A stretch of 64,000 nucleotides of DNA from JAJCYL01 sp965206015. Lineage in GTDB: Bacteria > Bacteroidota > Bacteroidia > Cytophagales > Cyclobacteriaceae. Below are positions 20,577-28,155 of the stretch, piece by piece. The DNA lies in assembly GCA_965206015.1 (NCBI GenBank), contig CBDBIW010000016.1:682001-746000 (forward strand). The letters run 5' to 3'. The notes under the pieces were generated by a model. It was not told where the DNA came from, searched no databases, and worked only from the letters and a program-made list of their open reading frames with translations. Numbering within the stretch: position 1 is the stretch's first letter; each line of letters opens with the position of its first letter. The position numbers and the translations under genes are program-made.

Positions 20577-21638
20577 ATGAAAACTCAATTGAATTATACA
20601 GATAAGAACCATAGCATTATACAAATAAAAGAGCTAAAAAAGACAGTTGCTTTCATAATTGCTTTCATGCTGGTTCCATGCTTTGTGTGGTCTCAACAGC
20701 AGGCGGTTTTCACGCAATATATGTTCAATCAATTAGTGATCAATCCTGCCCATGCAGGTAATACCGAGGGAACAGAATTCACATTAGTGACCAGAGAACA
20801 GTGGGTTGGCTTTGAGGGGGCACCCAGTACACAATCACTTACAATCAACCACCCAACTTACCGAAAGCAACTGGGATTGGGCCTGTCCCTCACAAACGAT
20901 AAAGCTGGAGTGGCACATGAAACAGGGTTTTATGGCTCTTTTGCATACAGAATCCCATTCGATAATTCACAGATGCTTCCTAAATTACGCCCCAGTAATC
21001 GTAAACACCGGAAGAGTAAATACCAAAAGGGTAATCCTAAATTCATTCATCATCCCGGTGTGTTGTCTTTCGGTTTGCAAATCGGGGGGAGTCAGTACAG
21101 GCTGGCTCTATCGGAGGCTTTGGTCAATGCCAATGGTTTGGTTCAGGTGGACCCGGTCTTTCAGCAGGATGATATTAGCCGGTGGCTGCTCAGTGTTGGA
21201 GCCGGGGTTCAATACGTTGCAGAGCATTTTTTTGTGGGGCTTTCAGCTCCTATACTGACAAACAACGCATACGGTCGGAAAAACAGTAATTCCAGGAGAT
21301 GGAATCATTATTTTCTGAATGCGGGCATAGAGAAGGATATCGACCACGATCTGGAAGTCCAACAGAACCTGTTGCTGAGGTATGTGAGAGGGGTGCCATT
21401 GGGATTGGACATTAACACCATGCTCTTCTATAAGAACAAGATGGGTGCAGGGCTTTCTTATCGGATCCTTGAAACAGTAGCTGTTGTGTTGAGAGCCCAC
21501 ATTAAGAATAATTGGAAATTAGGGTATTCGGTTGACCTGACCACGAATGAATCCAGAAATGCTTTCGGCACTTCGCATGAGATCATGGTCAGTTACATGG
21601 TCAGACCGCTTAATGATGCGAGCCCAAAGAGAAGGTAA
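20577..21638 (+). CDS. PorP/SprF family outer-membrane protein
   Basis: A 353-residue protein of the PorP/SprF family, which sits in the outer membrane and assists secretion or anchoring of particular type IX secretion substrates. After a signal sequence (VAFIIAFMLVPCFVWS, about 24-39) come the family hallmarks QYMFNQLVINPAHAG and the Arg-Glu-Gln-Trp-Val-Gly segment, then repeated amphipathic strands of a beta-barrel. The start codon follows the adhesin stop with no gap (TAA-ATG), so translation is probably coupled. By analogy with SprB/SprF of Flavobacterium johnsoniae this is the dedicated partner of the giant adhesin; that pairing is inference from position. Confidence 0.92.
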   Translation: MKTQLNYTDKNHSIIQIKELKKTVAFIIAFMLVPCFVWSQQQAVFTQYMFNQLVINPAHAGNTEGTEFTLVTREQWVGFEGAPSTQSLTINHPTYRKQLGLGLSLTNDKAGVAHETGFYGSFAYRIPFDNSQMLPKLRPSNRKHRKSKYQKGNPKFIHHPGVLSFGLQIGGSQYRLALSEALVNANGLVQVDPVFQQDDISRWLLSVGAGVQYVAEHFFVGLSAPILTNNAYGRKNSNSRRWNHYFLNAGIEKDIDHDLEVQQNLLLRYVRGVPLGLDINTMLFYKNKMGAGLSYRILETVAVVLRAHIKNNWKLGYSVDLTTNESRNAFGTSHEIMVSYMVRPLNDASPKRR

Positions 21639-21640
21639 AC

Positions 21641-21965
21641 GGCCTTTTAGCTGTGGATATGGATACTCATTCCCTAATACTCTTGAAGTATGTCCTTTAA
21701 ATTGTTGTACAATGTGACGGGCCCCCCACCGGAGAACATTTCACAAAGAAGTGAACATGATAATGGAGGCATGGCTTCCATTTGTTCGACGGTCACTCCT
21801 AAAATGTTCTGCTTTTCCTTCAAATAGTTGCTTCAATCTCTGCTCAATACCACAAACCAATACTTTTCGTCTGCATTTAGGACACCAAATCAAATGGTAA
21901 CCGATATTGTAAACTAAATGTTTTGAGGAAGTTAACCGTTTCTTCTTTTTTCCATAAATAAACAA
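21641..21965 (-). pseudogene. IS200/IS605 TnpA (Y1 transposase) remnant
   Basis: Reading on the minus strand from 21965, residues SSKHLVYNIGYHLIWCPKCR match the N-terminus of Y1 HUH transposases. After a frameshift the text continues as VTVEQMEAMP and, in another frame, HIVQQFKGHTSRVLGNE. The second half of the HUH motif (DHVH) is destroyed by indels, and the 3' end is cut off near the PorP/SprF stop. An ATG at 22011 on the plus strand opens LKTYKYKLKL, which could be the start of the divergent tnpB, but it is lost after a few codons. Inactive. Confidence 0.75.
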
Positions 21966-22050
21966 TATATGCTTGCAATCTATCTAATGCTTTTCGATAT
22001 TATAACTCTATGCAGGCAGCGTTGAAAACATACAAATACAAGTTGAAATT

Positions 22051-22260
22051 ATCTTTTATACCAACTACAACACGGTACGACTACACACCGCCATGGCCTG
22101 GCTCGCTTCCCCGGACGTTTTGGGATCACTGGTAAAAGGGGCTGATTGAGCGCATCTGTCTGAAGCAGAAAAAAGTGAGGTTCAAACTCAAAATTCCTCA
22201 CCGATCCTTAGCTGAAAGCAAAAAAATACTGGCCCCAAGCAATCAGAAAAATTTAATCAC
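22051..22260 (+). pseudogene. C-terminal remnant of an IS3-type transposase
   Basis: The frame at 22051 reads YTNYNTVRLHTAMAWLASPD, the typical end of a DDE integrase core (Y-N-x-x-R-x-H-x-A). A single-base shift near 22141 leads into ERICLKQKKVRFKLKIPHR, a basic tail like those of Bacteroidota IS3-group transposases. There is no catalytic core upstream. Its 3' limit is uncertain because the open frame runs into the end of the convergent HTH gene. It abuts the IS200/IS605 remnant, so this stretch is a graveyard of at least two insertion events. Confidence 0.55.
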
Positions 22261-22321
22261 TTCACTTTTCAAAATAGAATCATGTCCAAAATTAGGGGAA
22301 CAAACCAGTATTTTATTTTCG

Positions 22322-22537
22322 TCATACTCCTTTAAATAGTTCGCTAAGAGATATATTAAGTGAATTGGCGATTTTCCCTAAGTTGACAATCGATATGTTT
22401 CTTTGACCACTTTCTACACTAGCAAGGTAACTCCGGTCTAAGTCAGAAGAATAGGCTAAATCTTTTTGAGACATACTGACCTTCACCCGCATCTCTCTTA
22501 TGCGTATCCCAACTTTTGATTTTATATCCATTTTCAA
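22322..22537 (-). CDS. small HTH regulator resembling restriction-modification controller (C) proteins
   Basis: A 71-residue XRE-type helix-turn-helix protein: IREMRVKVSMSQKDLAYSSD (helices 1-2), then DRSYLASVESGQRNISI (recognition helix and following turn), ending NISLSELFKGV. Length and the SYLASVESGQRNISIVNLGKIA region resemble C proteins that time expression of restriction endonucleases. Upstream, minus strand, are two copies of CTTATAGTC 14 bp apart (22553-22575), similar to C-box operators. No restriction gene follows. Its stop overlaps an ATG (ATGA) opening only an 18-codon frame. A general XRE regulator is the alternative. Confidence 0.7.
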   Translation of the reverse strand: MKMDIKSKVGIRIREMRVKVSMSQKDLAYSSDLDRSYLASVESGQRNISIVNLGKIANSLNISLSELFKGV

Positions 22538-22552
22538 AGGTTAGGATATGTA

Positions 22553-22575
22553 GACTATAAGCCAAAGACTATAAG
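22553..22575 (-). promoter_or_regulatory. candidate C-box-like operator (two CTTATAGTC repeats)
   Basis: On the minus strand the sequence reads ACTTATAGTC, then five bases, then CTTATAGTC, 16 bp upstream of the HTH gene start. Controller-protein operators contain closely similar half-sites in tandem. The position fits autoregulation by the 71-residue HTH protein. Confidence 0.45.
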
Positions 22576-22837
22576 TAACACCAAAATCTTCTCACTAATA
22601 CATATGCACCTTAGCAATCCACATAAGTCTAAGCAATTACACATAGCAATGTACAACTGCACAATACTATGCAAAATGAATGCTTTCCCGGATCTCTCCC
22701 AGGTGAGCAAGCCGGAAATCAGGGCAGATGTACTGGCCGGGGTTTTGTGGTTAAACCACATCGTGACTTCCCACTGAGTTGTTACCAACTTGTGTATAAC
22801 CTGCCTTCTGTTACCAAGGTTTTCTTTTCCATTATGA

Positions 22838-22845
22838 TATCTTTG
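22838..22845 (+). promoter_or_regulatory. parA promoter -7 box TATCTTTG
   Basis: Exact match to the Bacteroidota -7 consensus TAnnTTTG, 35 bases before the parA start codon. No clear TTTG -33 element is visible at the usual spacing. Confidence 0.6.
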
Positions 22846-22879
22846 TGCCTCTTTAAATCAGGGTACCTGATCAATTTCA

Positions 22880-23650
22880 ATGGGGAAAATCATCACCATC
22901 GCCAATCAAAAAGGAGGGGTAGGAAAGACTACAACAGCCATTAACCTGGCCGCCAGTTTAGCGGTGGTGGAAAGAAGCACACTTATTGTGGATGCCGATC
23001 CACAGGCTAATGCAACCTCAGGGATTGGATTCAATCCTAAAGAGGTAGAAAGCGGCATTTACGAATGTATGATCAATGAGACTGACGCTAGAAAGTCAAT
23101 CCTAGAGACCGATATTAATTATTTGAGTATACTTCCTTCACATATTGATTTGGTTGGGGCTGAAGTTGAGATGGTTGATATTGACCGTCGTGAAGAACGT
23201 ATGAAGGAGGCACTCTCAGTCATAAAAGACGACTACGATTTCATTATCATCGATTGCTCTCCTTCATTGGGATTGGTCACTATTAATGCATTAACAGCTG
23301 CCGATTCGGTTCTAATTCCTGTTCAGTGTGAATATTTTGCATTGGAAGGACTCGGGAAATTGTTGAACACGATTAAGATCATTCAATCAAGGCTCAATAC
23401 AAATCTTGAGATCGAAGGTATACTTTTGACGATGTATGATGTACGCCTAAGGCTTTCTAACCAGGTAGTGCAAGAGGTGATGACTCATTTTCAATCAATA
23501 GTTTTCGACACAATTATTCCGAGAAATATTAAATTGAGTGAATCGCCTAGTTATGGCGAACCAGCAATAGCCCACGATGCTGAGAGTAAAGGGGCAATTA
23601 GCTATTTGAATCTGGCGAAAGAGATATTGTCTAAAAACGGTGTACTATGA
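22880..23650 (+). CDS. parA: chromosome-partitioning ATPase ParA/Soj
   Basis: A 256-residue Walker-type ATPase that drives origin segregation together with ParB. The deviant Walker A motif KGGVGKTT is at residues 11-18, Walker A' DADPQANATSG at about 42-52, and Walker B FIIIDCSPSLGLVT follows near 117-130. There is no N-terminal DNA-binding extension, so it is the chromosomal Soj type. ParB starts 34 bases downstream in the same direction. The TAnnTTTG box upstream probably drives the whole parA-parB-DUF5683-dapB run. Confidence 0.96.
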   Translation: MGKIITIANQKGGVGKTTTAINLAASLAVVERSTLIVDADPQANATSGIGFNPKEVESGIYECMINETDARKSILETDINYLSILPSHIDLVGAEVEMVDIDRREERMKEALSVIKDDYDFIIIDCSPSLGLVTINALTAADSVLIPVQCEYFALEGLGKLLNTIKIIQSRLNTNLEIEGILLTMYDVRLRLSNQVVQEVMTHFQSIVFDTIIPRNIKLSESPSYGEPAIAHDAESKGAISYLNLAKEILSKNGVL

Positions 23651-23684
23651 AGAGGGATAAACATTTCCTCACTGATTTATAGTT

Positions 23685-24578
23685 ATGAGTAAAAAGAGAA
23701 GTGCACTTGGCAGAGGTTTGGGAGCACTGTTGTCGGATTCTGGATCACCGTTGAAATCAGACAGTGGGATTGAAAAAAGGGAATTTACGGCCAGGGGAAT
23801 CAATGAAATTGCATTGAATACAATTGAGATGAATCCATTTCAGCCAAGAACTGATTTTAACCAGGAAGCGTTAAATGAACTTGCTGAATCGATAAAAACT
23901 CAGGGTATCATACAACCGATTACTGTCAGACAACTTAGCCTTGGAAAATATCAATTGATTAGTGGTGAACGAAGATCACAAGCCTCGAAAATTGCCGGGC
24001 TTGATGCTATACCAGCGTATGTTCGAAAAGCTAATGACCAGCAGATGCTGGAAATGGCATTAATCGAAAACATTCAACGCGAGAATCTCAATTCGATAGA
24101 AATAGCACTCAGTTATCAACGGTTGATTGCCGAATGTAATTTGAAGCAAGAAGAACTTGGGGAACGGATAGGAAAAAATCGAACTACTGTCAATAATTAT
24201 CTTCGCCTTTTAAAATTACCTCCAGATATCCAGATTGGGCTTAGGGATGGTAAAATTTCAATGGGTCATGCCCGGGCAATCATTGGTATTGAAGATATTG
24301 ATCGTCAATTAGATCTGTATCGTAGTATTATTAAAGACGATTTATCAGTAAGGCAAATTGAAGCTTTAGTCCGAACTTTGAGTACGGTAAAAGAAAAATC
24401 AGGGCAACCAGTTTCGGAAGAATTGAATTACGAATACAAGCAACTTTTGAATAAACTCTCATCTCATTTTGGATCAAAGATTTCTGTCAAAGCAAATGAT
24501 AAGAATAAAGGAGAGATTAAAATACCTTTCAATTCAAGTGATGACCTTAATAGGATTCTCGAAATATTCGGACTTTAG
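23685..24578 (+). CDS. parB: chromosome-partitioning protein ParB
   Basis: A 297-residue CTP-dependent clamp that loads at parS. It has the ParA-contact N-terminus KKRSALGRGLGALL (3-16), and the ParB/Sulfiredoxin domain with NPFQPRTDFN and the CTP-binding GERRSQAS near 92-99. An HTH region (EELGERIGKNRTTVNNYLRLL) and a C-terminal dimerisation part complete it. Length is normal. No parS site is visible in the window, so the genomic origin need not be here. Confidence 0.96.
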   Translation: MSKKRSALGRGLGALLSDSGSPLKSDSGIEKREFTARGINEIALNTIEMNPFQPRTDFNQEALNELAESIKTQGIIQPITVRQLSLGKYQLISGERRSQASKIAGLDAIPAYVRKANDQQMLEMALIENIQRENLNSIEIALSYQRLIAECNLKQEELGERIGKNRTTVNNYLRLLKLPPDIQIGLRDGKISMGHARAIIGIEDIDRQLDLYRSIIKDDLSVRQIEALVRTLSTVKEKSGQPVSEELNYEYKQLLNKLSSHFGSKISVKANDKNKGEIKIPFNSSDDLNRILEIFGL

Positions 24579-25188
24579 TCTGAATTACAGTAAGCCACTG
24601 TTATTATTTGGGATTAGTTTCTTTCTATCCGGGCAGATTATTGCCCAGGAAGAAGACGTGGTTATAATTGATGATAGAGCGGAGACCATAGAGGCCCTGT
24701 CTGAGAACGCTACTTTATTCCAGCAAAAATCAAAATTGGATCCACAGCTTTCTTCAATTTATTCGGCCGTATTACCAGGATTGGGGCAGGCCTATAATGG
24801 AGACCTGTGGAAGGTCCCAATAATTTATGCAGGTGGATTGGCATTTATTGAGATGGTCAAGAAGAACAATCAATTGTATAGGGCATTCCGGAATGCGCTT
24901 TTTAATGAAATTGACCTGGATGAAAATACCTCGAGTCCTTTTGACAGTAGATTTTCTGTGGATGCCTTGCGTCGTAATACTGATAAGTTTAGACGAGATC
25001 GTGACTTCTTCATTGTCCTAGGTTTGCTCTGGTATGGATTGAATGTAGTAGATGCCCATATATCTGCACATCTGGACGAGTTTGATGTGAATGACGAGTT
25101 ATCTCTGAAAATATCGCCAACCTTAATTAGTGTGCCGACCTCTCCACCCGGTTTTGGATTGTCCTTGACTGTTAAGCTGAAGGGATGA
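24541..25188 (+). CDS. DUF5683-type membrane/exported protein of the par-dapB cluster
   Basis: About 215 residues. It has an N-terminal hydrophobic stretch (PLLLFGISFFLSGQIIA), then a conserved Ser-rich core with SSIYSAVLPGLGQAYNGDLWKVP and a further membrane segment near FIVLGLLWYGLNVVDAHISAHL. These fit the DUF5683 family found between parB and dapB in many Bacteroidota. The open frame begins earlier (24469), but the ATG at 24541, which overlaps parB by 38 bases, gives a normal signal peptide and is preferred. Function unknown; the fixed neighbourhood hints at envelope or division-related work. The stop overlaps the dapB start (ATGA). Confidence 0.8.
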   Translation: MTLIGFSKYSDFSLNYSKPLLLFGISFFLSGQIIAQEEDVVIIDDRAETIEALSENATLFQQKSKLDPQLSSIYSAVLPGLGQAYNGDLWKVPIIYAGGLAFIEMVKKNNQLYRAFRNALFNEIDLDENTSSPFDSRFSVDALRRNTDKFRRDRDFFIVLGLLWYGLNVVDAHISAHLDEFDVNDELSLKISPTLISVPTSPPGFGLSLTVKLKG

Positions 25189-25907
25189 GAGTTCTATTGA
25201 TCGGACATGGCAAAATGGGGAAAGCTATTGAAAAACTTGCTGCTCAAAGAGGTCATGAAATCGCAGGCATCATAGATGATCAGAGTACTTCCGAATTGGA
25301 CGATTTTAATGACCCAAAAGTTGATGTGGCAATTGAATTTACACAGCCAGATGTAGCGGTGGGTAATATCATTTGCTGTCTGGAGAATAATATCCCGGTA
25401 ATTAGTGGAACTACAGGATGGATAGAACATCTAACTGAAGTTGAGAGGGTTTGTGTTAAATATAATGGAACATTCCTCTATGCATCAAACTTTAGTCTGG
25501 GTGCAAACCTGTTTTTCAAATTGAACCAATGGCTGGCCAGTTGCACGGAAGCTCATGGGTATTCAGCGTCAATTGAAGAGACACATCACATCCATAAAAA
25601 AGATGCACCTAGTGGCACCGCAATAACCTTGGCAGAAGGTATAATTGATCGAACCAAACATTTAAAAAACTGGACTTTGGACGAGCCTCGGAGAGGTGAA
25701 ATTCCAATTAAGGCCATTAGAGAAAATGAGATACCCGGAACTCATTCCGTTAAATATCGTTCTGAAGTTGACCAGATAGAAATCAAACACGAAGCATTTT
25801 CACGGCAGGGATTTGTGAATGGAGCTGTTTTAGTGGCTGAATGGATTGTAAATCAGCAGGGAATGCTCACAATGGATGATTTTTTAAGTTCTGCGGTGAA
25901 ACTTTGA
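25185..25907 (+). CDS. dapB: 4-hydroxy-tetrahydrodipicolinate reductase
   Basis: A 240-residue NAD(P)H-dependent reductase of the diaminopimelate/lysine pathway. The nucleotide-binding motif GHGKMGKAI is at 7-15, and the catalytic and substrate-binding segment is ETHHIHKKDAPSGTA, with the His-His pair and Lys of the family. A second conserved region is GTHSVKYRSEVDQIEIKHEA. The start codon overlaps the stop of the DUF5683 gene by four bases, so translation is probably coupled. Confidence 0.95.
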   Translation: MRVLLIGHGKMGKAIEKLAAQRGHEIAGIIDDQSTSELDDFNDPKVDVAIEFTQPDVAVGNIICCLENNIPVISGTTGWIEHLTEVERVCVKYNGTFLYASNFSLGANLFFKLNQWLASCTEAHGYSASIEETHHIHKKDAPSGTAITLAEGIIDRTKHLKNWTLDEPRRGEIPIKAIRENEIPGTHSVKYRSEVDQIEIKHEAFSRQGFVNGAVLVAEWIVNQQGMLTMDDFLSSAVKL

Positions 25908-25932
25908 ATCGGTTAATAAAACCCTATTTTTG
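25903..25932 (+). promoter_or_regulatory. lepB promoter (TTTG - 18 bp - TATTTTTG)
   Basis: A -33 TTTG at 25903-25906 (overlapping the dapB stop) and an exact TAnnTTTG -7 box at 25925-25932 are separated by 18 bases, 23 bases before the lepB ATG. It is the best two-part Bacteroidota promoter I see in the window. Confidence 0.65.
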
Positions 25933-25955
25933 CAACGTTTTTGACAAATAGCTGG

Positions 25956-27053
25956 ATGAAGATTAGCCTTTTTAAGAAGAAAGAAGAGAAAAAAAAATCC
26001 CCTTTGAAAGAGTGGTGGGATGCAATTGTCTTTGCAGTTGTAGCCGCAACACTTATTCGGTGGATACTCATGGAAGCGTTTACGATTCCGACTCCTTCTA
26101 TGGAAAAATCGTTACTTGTTGGCGATTATTTATTCGTAAGCAAGATTAGTTACGGCTCCAGAACACCTAAAACGCCTCTGCAGATTCCGCTGACTCATGG
26201 CAAGATTTGGGGTACTGATATCCCGTCCTATACGGATTTGATTGAATTGCCTCAATTTCGTTTACCAGGGTTTTCAGATGTTGAGCGCAATGACGTCGTG
26301 GTCTTTAACTGGCCAGCTGAAGGGCCTGATATTCCATTGGATTTGAAGACACACTATATTAAAAGATGTGTGGCAGTTCCTGGAGATGTTCTGGAAATAA
26401 GGGACATGCAGGTTCATATCAATGGAGAACCTTTTGAAAACCCTCCGGACATGCAATACAGATATTTTGTAGCAACCGATGAGAATTTAAATGAGAGGTT
26501 CTTTCAGCGTTATGATATTGCGCTTGCAGAGGTGGCCAAAGCAGGTGGTGGGTATTGGTTGCAGACAAAACCTGAGACAGCCGACAAAATCAGAAACCTT
26601 GATTTTGTCAAAGATATAATAGTTGCTTCAATGCCGTCCGATAGGCCTGAACCTAGAATTTTCCCCCATGACCCGGAACTCTTTCCATGGAATACCGACC
26701 GTTTTGGACCACTACCCATTCCTGGGGAAGACACTACTGTCAAGATGGATTCTTCAAATGTGGCTTTGTACGGCTCTACCATAAGAGACTATGAAGATCA
26801 TGATGAAGTTAATATCAAAGACTACAAGCTCTTCATTGACGGAAAGGAAATCTCTGAATATACCTTTAAACAAAATTACTATTTCATGATGGGCGACAAC
26901 CGGCACAACTCCGAGGACTCTCGTTTCTGGGGATTTGTTCCAGAGAATCATGTAGTAGGTAAAGCCCTGTTTATTTGGTTGTCAGTTGACCCTGAATATG
27001 GATTTAGCTTCAATAAGATTAGATGGAATAGACTTTTTAATCTGATAGACTAA
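25956..27053 (+). CDS. lepB: signal peptidase I
   Basis: An inner-membrane serine protease that removes signal peptides from exported proteins. From ATG 25956 it has a Lys-rich cytoplasmic start, one TM segment (AIVFAVVAATLIRWILM), the catalytic Ser in PTPSME (about residue 48), and the catalytic Lys in HYIKRCVAVPGD. The C-terminal box is FMMGDNRHNSEDSRFWG. At 365 residues it is longer than proteobacterial LepB because of an insert between the boxes, as is usual in Bacteroidota. A TTG at 25941 would add five residues, but the ATG fits the promoter better. Confidence 0.95.
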   Translation: MKISLFKKKEEKKKSPLKEWWDAIVFAVVAATLIRWILMEAFTIPTPSMEKSLLVGDYLFVSKISYGSRTPKTPLQIPLTHGKIWGTDIPSYTDLIELPQFRLPGFSDVERNDVVVFNWPAEGPDIPLDLKTHYIKRCVAVPGDVLEIRDMQVHINGEPFENPPDMQYRYFVATDENLNERFFQRYDIALAEVAKAGGGYWLQTKPETADKIRNLDFVKDIIVASMPSDRPEPRIFPHDPELFPWNTDRFGPLPIPGEDTTVKMDSSNVALYGSTIRDYEDHDEVNIKDYKLFIDGKEISEYTFKQNYYFMMGDNRHNSEDSRFWGFVPENHVVGKALFIWLSVDPEYGFSFNKIRWNRLFNLID

Positions 27054-27174
27054 ATCTCTCTTTTACACCCGTTTTACATTGGAAAATAACCCGCTGCCGG
27101 CAGAACAAACTCTGAAATTGAATTTATTGACAATGAAGAGTTATATTCAGTAGTAAATATCCTCTTCTTTTTGA

Positions 27175-28041
27175 ATGCGGCAGAATATGAACTACTCTCA
27201 ATTTTCTATAATTCTAATCTTGTCGCTCTTTTTTTGTCAAGGAAAGGACAGAACCTCACTTTCGCCGGACTGTAGTTTTCTTGAGGATATAAAAGACTCA
27301 GCAAGGTTGATTTGTGGTAAAATAGAAGTGCCAGAAAATCATGATAAACCTGATGGGAAAAAGATAAACATATCATAAGTGATTCTTAAAAGTGAAGATT
27401 CAACCACCGCAAAATATCCAATGATCCATTTCACTGGAGGGCCAGTGCCAACGAATATTGAACGCCATCTTACTAATCTGATTTTGAAATCCCGTGATAT
27501 CATAAAATTTGATTAACGAGGCATAGCCTTTTCCAGCGCACTCCCCTATTTAACTAGTAAAACTTATGACCTTATCTCAGAGGACCTTTCCAGTGAAGAA
27601 GAGTATGATAAAATGAAAGCTCTTATTTCCGATCTTAGATCAGAGTGTGACGGTAAAGGCATTGAGACCGAAATGTAGAATACATTTCAGAACGGCAAAG
27701 ATGTGGGTATGCTGATGGATTATCTGGGCTATAAAAAATATAACCTGAGAGGGACTTCATGTAGAGATTTTCTGAAGAGTTATGCAACTAGGAAGATGTT
27801 GGAGTTCGAGGTTTCATCGATACCCTCACTGATCTTCATTAACCAGTTCAATCCGGTTACTCCTCCGGAGAATACCTCAATATTTCAATTTAAAATGTCA
27901 GATTCAAAGGCATTTATTACCAATGCTGGAGGCCACGCCGGAGGAGTTATGGGCTGTAAAAGGTCCATAATGGATGCTTTTATGGATAACCCTGAGGTTG
28001 AATTGAACTCAACTTGTCTCGATTTATGGTCAGATGATTGA
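27175..28041 (+). pseudogene. alpha/beta-hydrolase (tripeptidyl-aminopeptidase-like) killed by nonsense mutations
   Basis: One reading frame from 27175 to TGA 28039-28041 holds three in-frame stops: 27376-27378, 27514-27516 and 27676-27678. It keeps recognisable hydrolase segments: a signal peptide, CGKIEVPENHDKPDG, MIHFTGGP, DIIKFD-stop-RGIAFSSALP (normally DQRG), and the nucleophile-elbow area YNLRGTSCR. The usual GxSxG is degraded there, and the text jumps straight to the C-terminal lobe (IPSLIFINQFNPVTPPEN, GGHAGG), implying an internal deletion. No frameshifts are needed, so decay was by point mutation plus one deletion. It is probably an exported peptidase remnant. Confidence 0.85.
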
Positions 28042-28046
28042 GTCAG

Positions 28047-28130
28047 TGCCGAAGAAGGGACTCGAACCCCCACGCCATTGCTGGCACATGTCCCTGAAAC
28101 ATGCGTGTCTGCCAATTTCACCACTTCGGC
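28047..28130 (-). tRNA. tRNA-Leu (anticodon CAG)
   Basis: Minus-strand cloverleaf of 84 nt. The acceptor stem GCCGAAG pairs with CUUCGGC, with discriminator A. The anticodon stem CAUGU/ACAUG closes the loop UUCAGGG (anticodon CAG), the long variable arm is typical of class II tRNA-Leu, and the T arm contains GGUUCGAGUCC. The CCA end is not encoded. It lies between the dead hydrolase and an oxidoreductase gene. Confidence 0.96.
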
Positions 28131-28155
28131 CAATGAGTGAGTATCAAAGTTAAGA

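Larger units (their letters stand above)
22538..22879. other. intergenic region upstream of parA
   Basis: Divergent intergenic region between the HTH gene and parA. It contains the C-box-like repeats, a 15-bp palindrome TGTGGTTAAACCACA (22746-22760), a DnaA-box-like TTATACACA on the minus strand (22791-22799), two TGTTACCAA words, and the parA -7 box (22838-22845). I found no parS-like 16-mer. A short plus-strand stretch near 22680-22750 reads weakly like the start of a SulP transporter but is too short to call. Confidence 0.4.

Noticed and set aside
22322..22325. Restriction endonuclease start overlapping the HTH stop (ATGA)
   Set aside because: The frame closes after 18 codons and I cannot match it to any nuclease. 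It is mentioned only as context for the orphan regulator.
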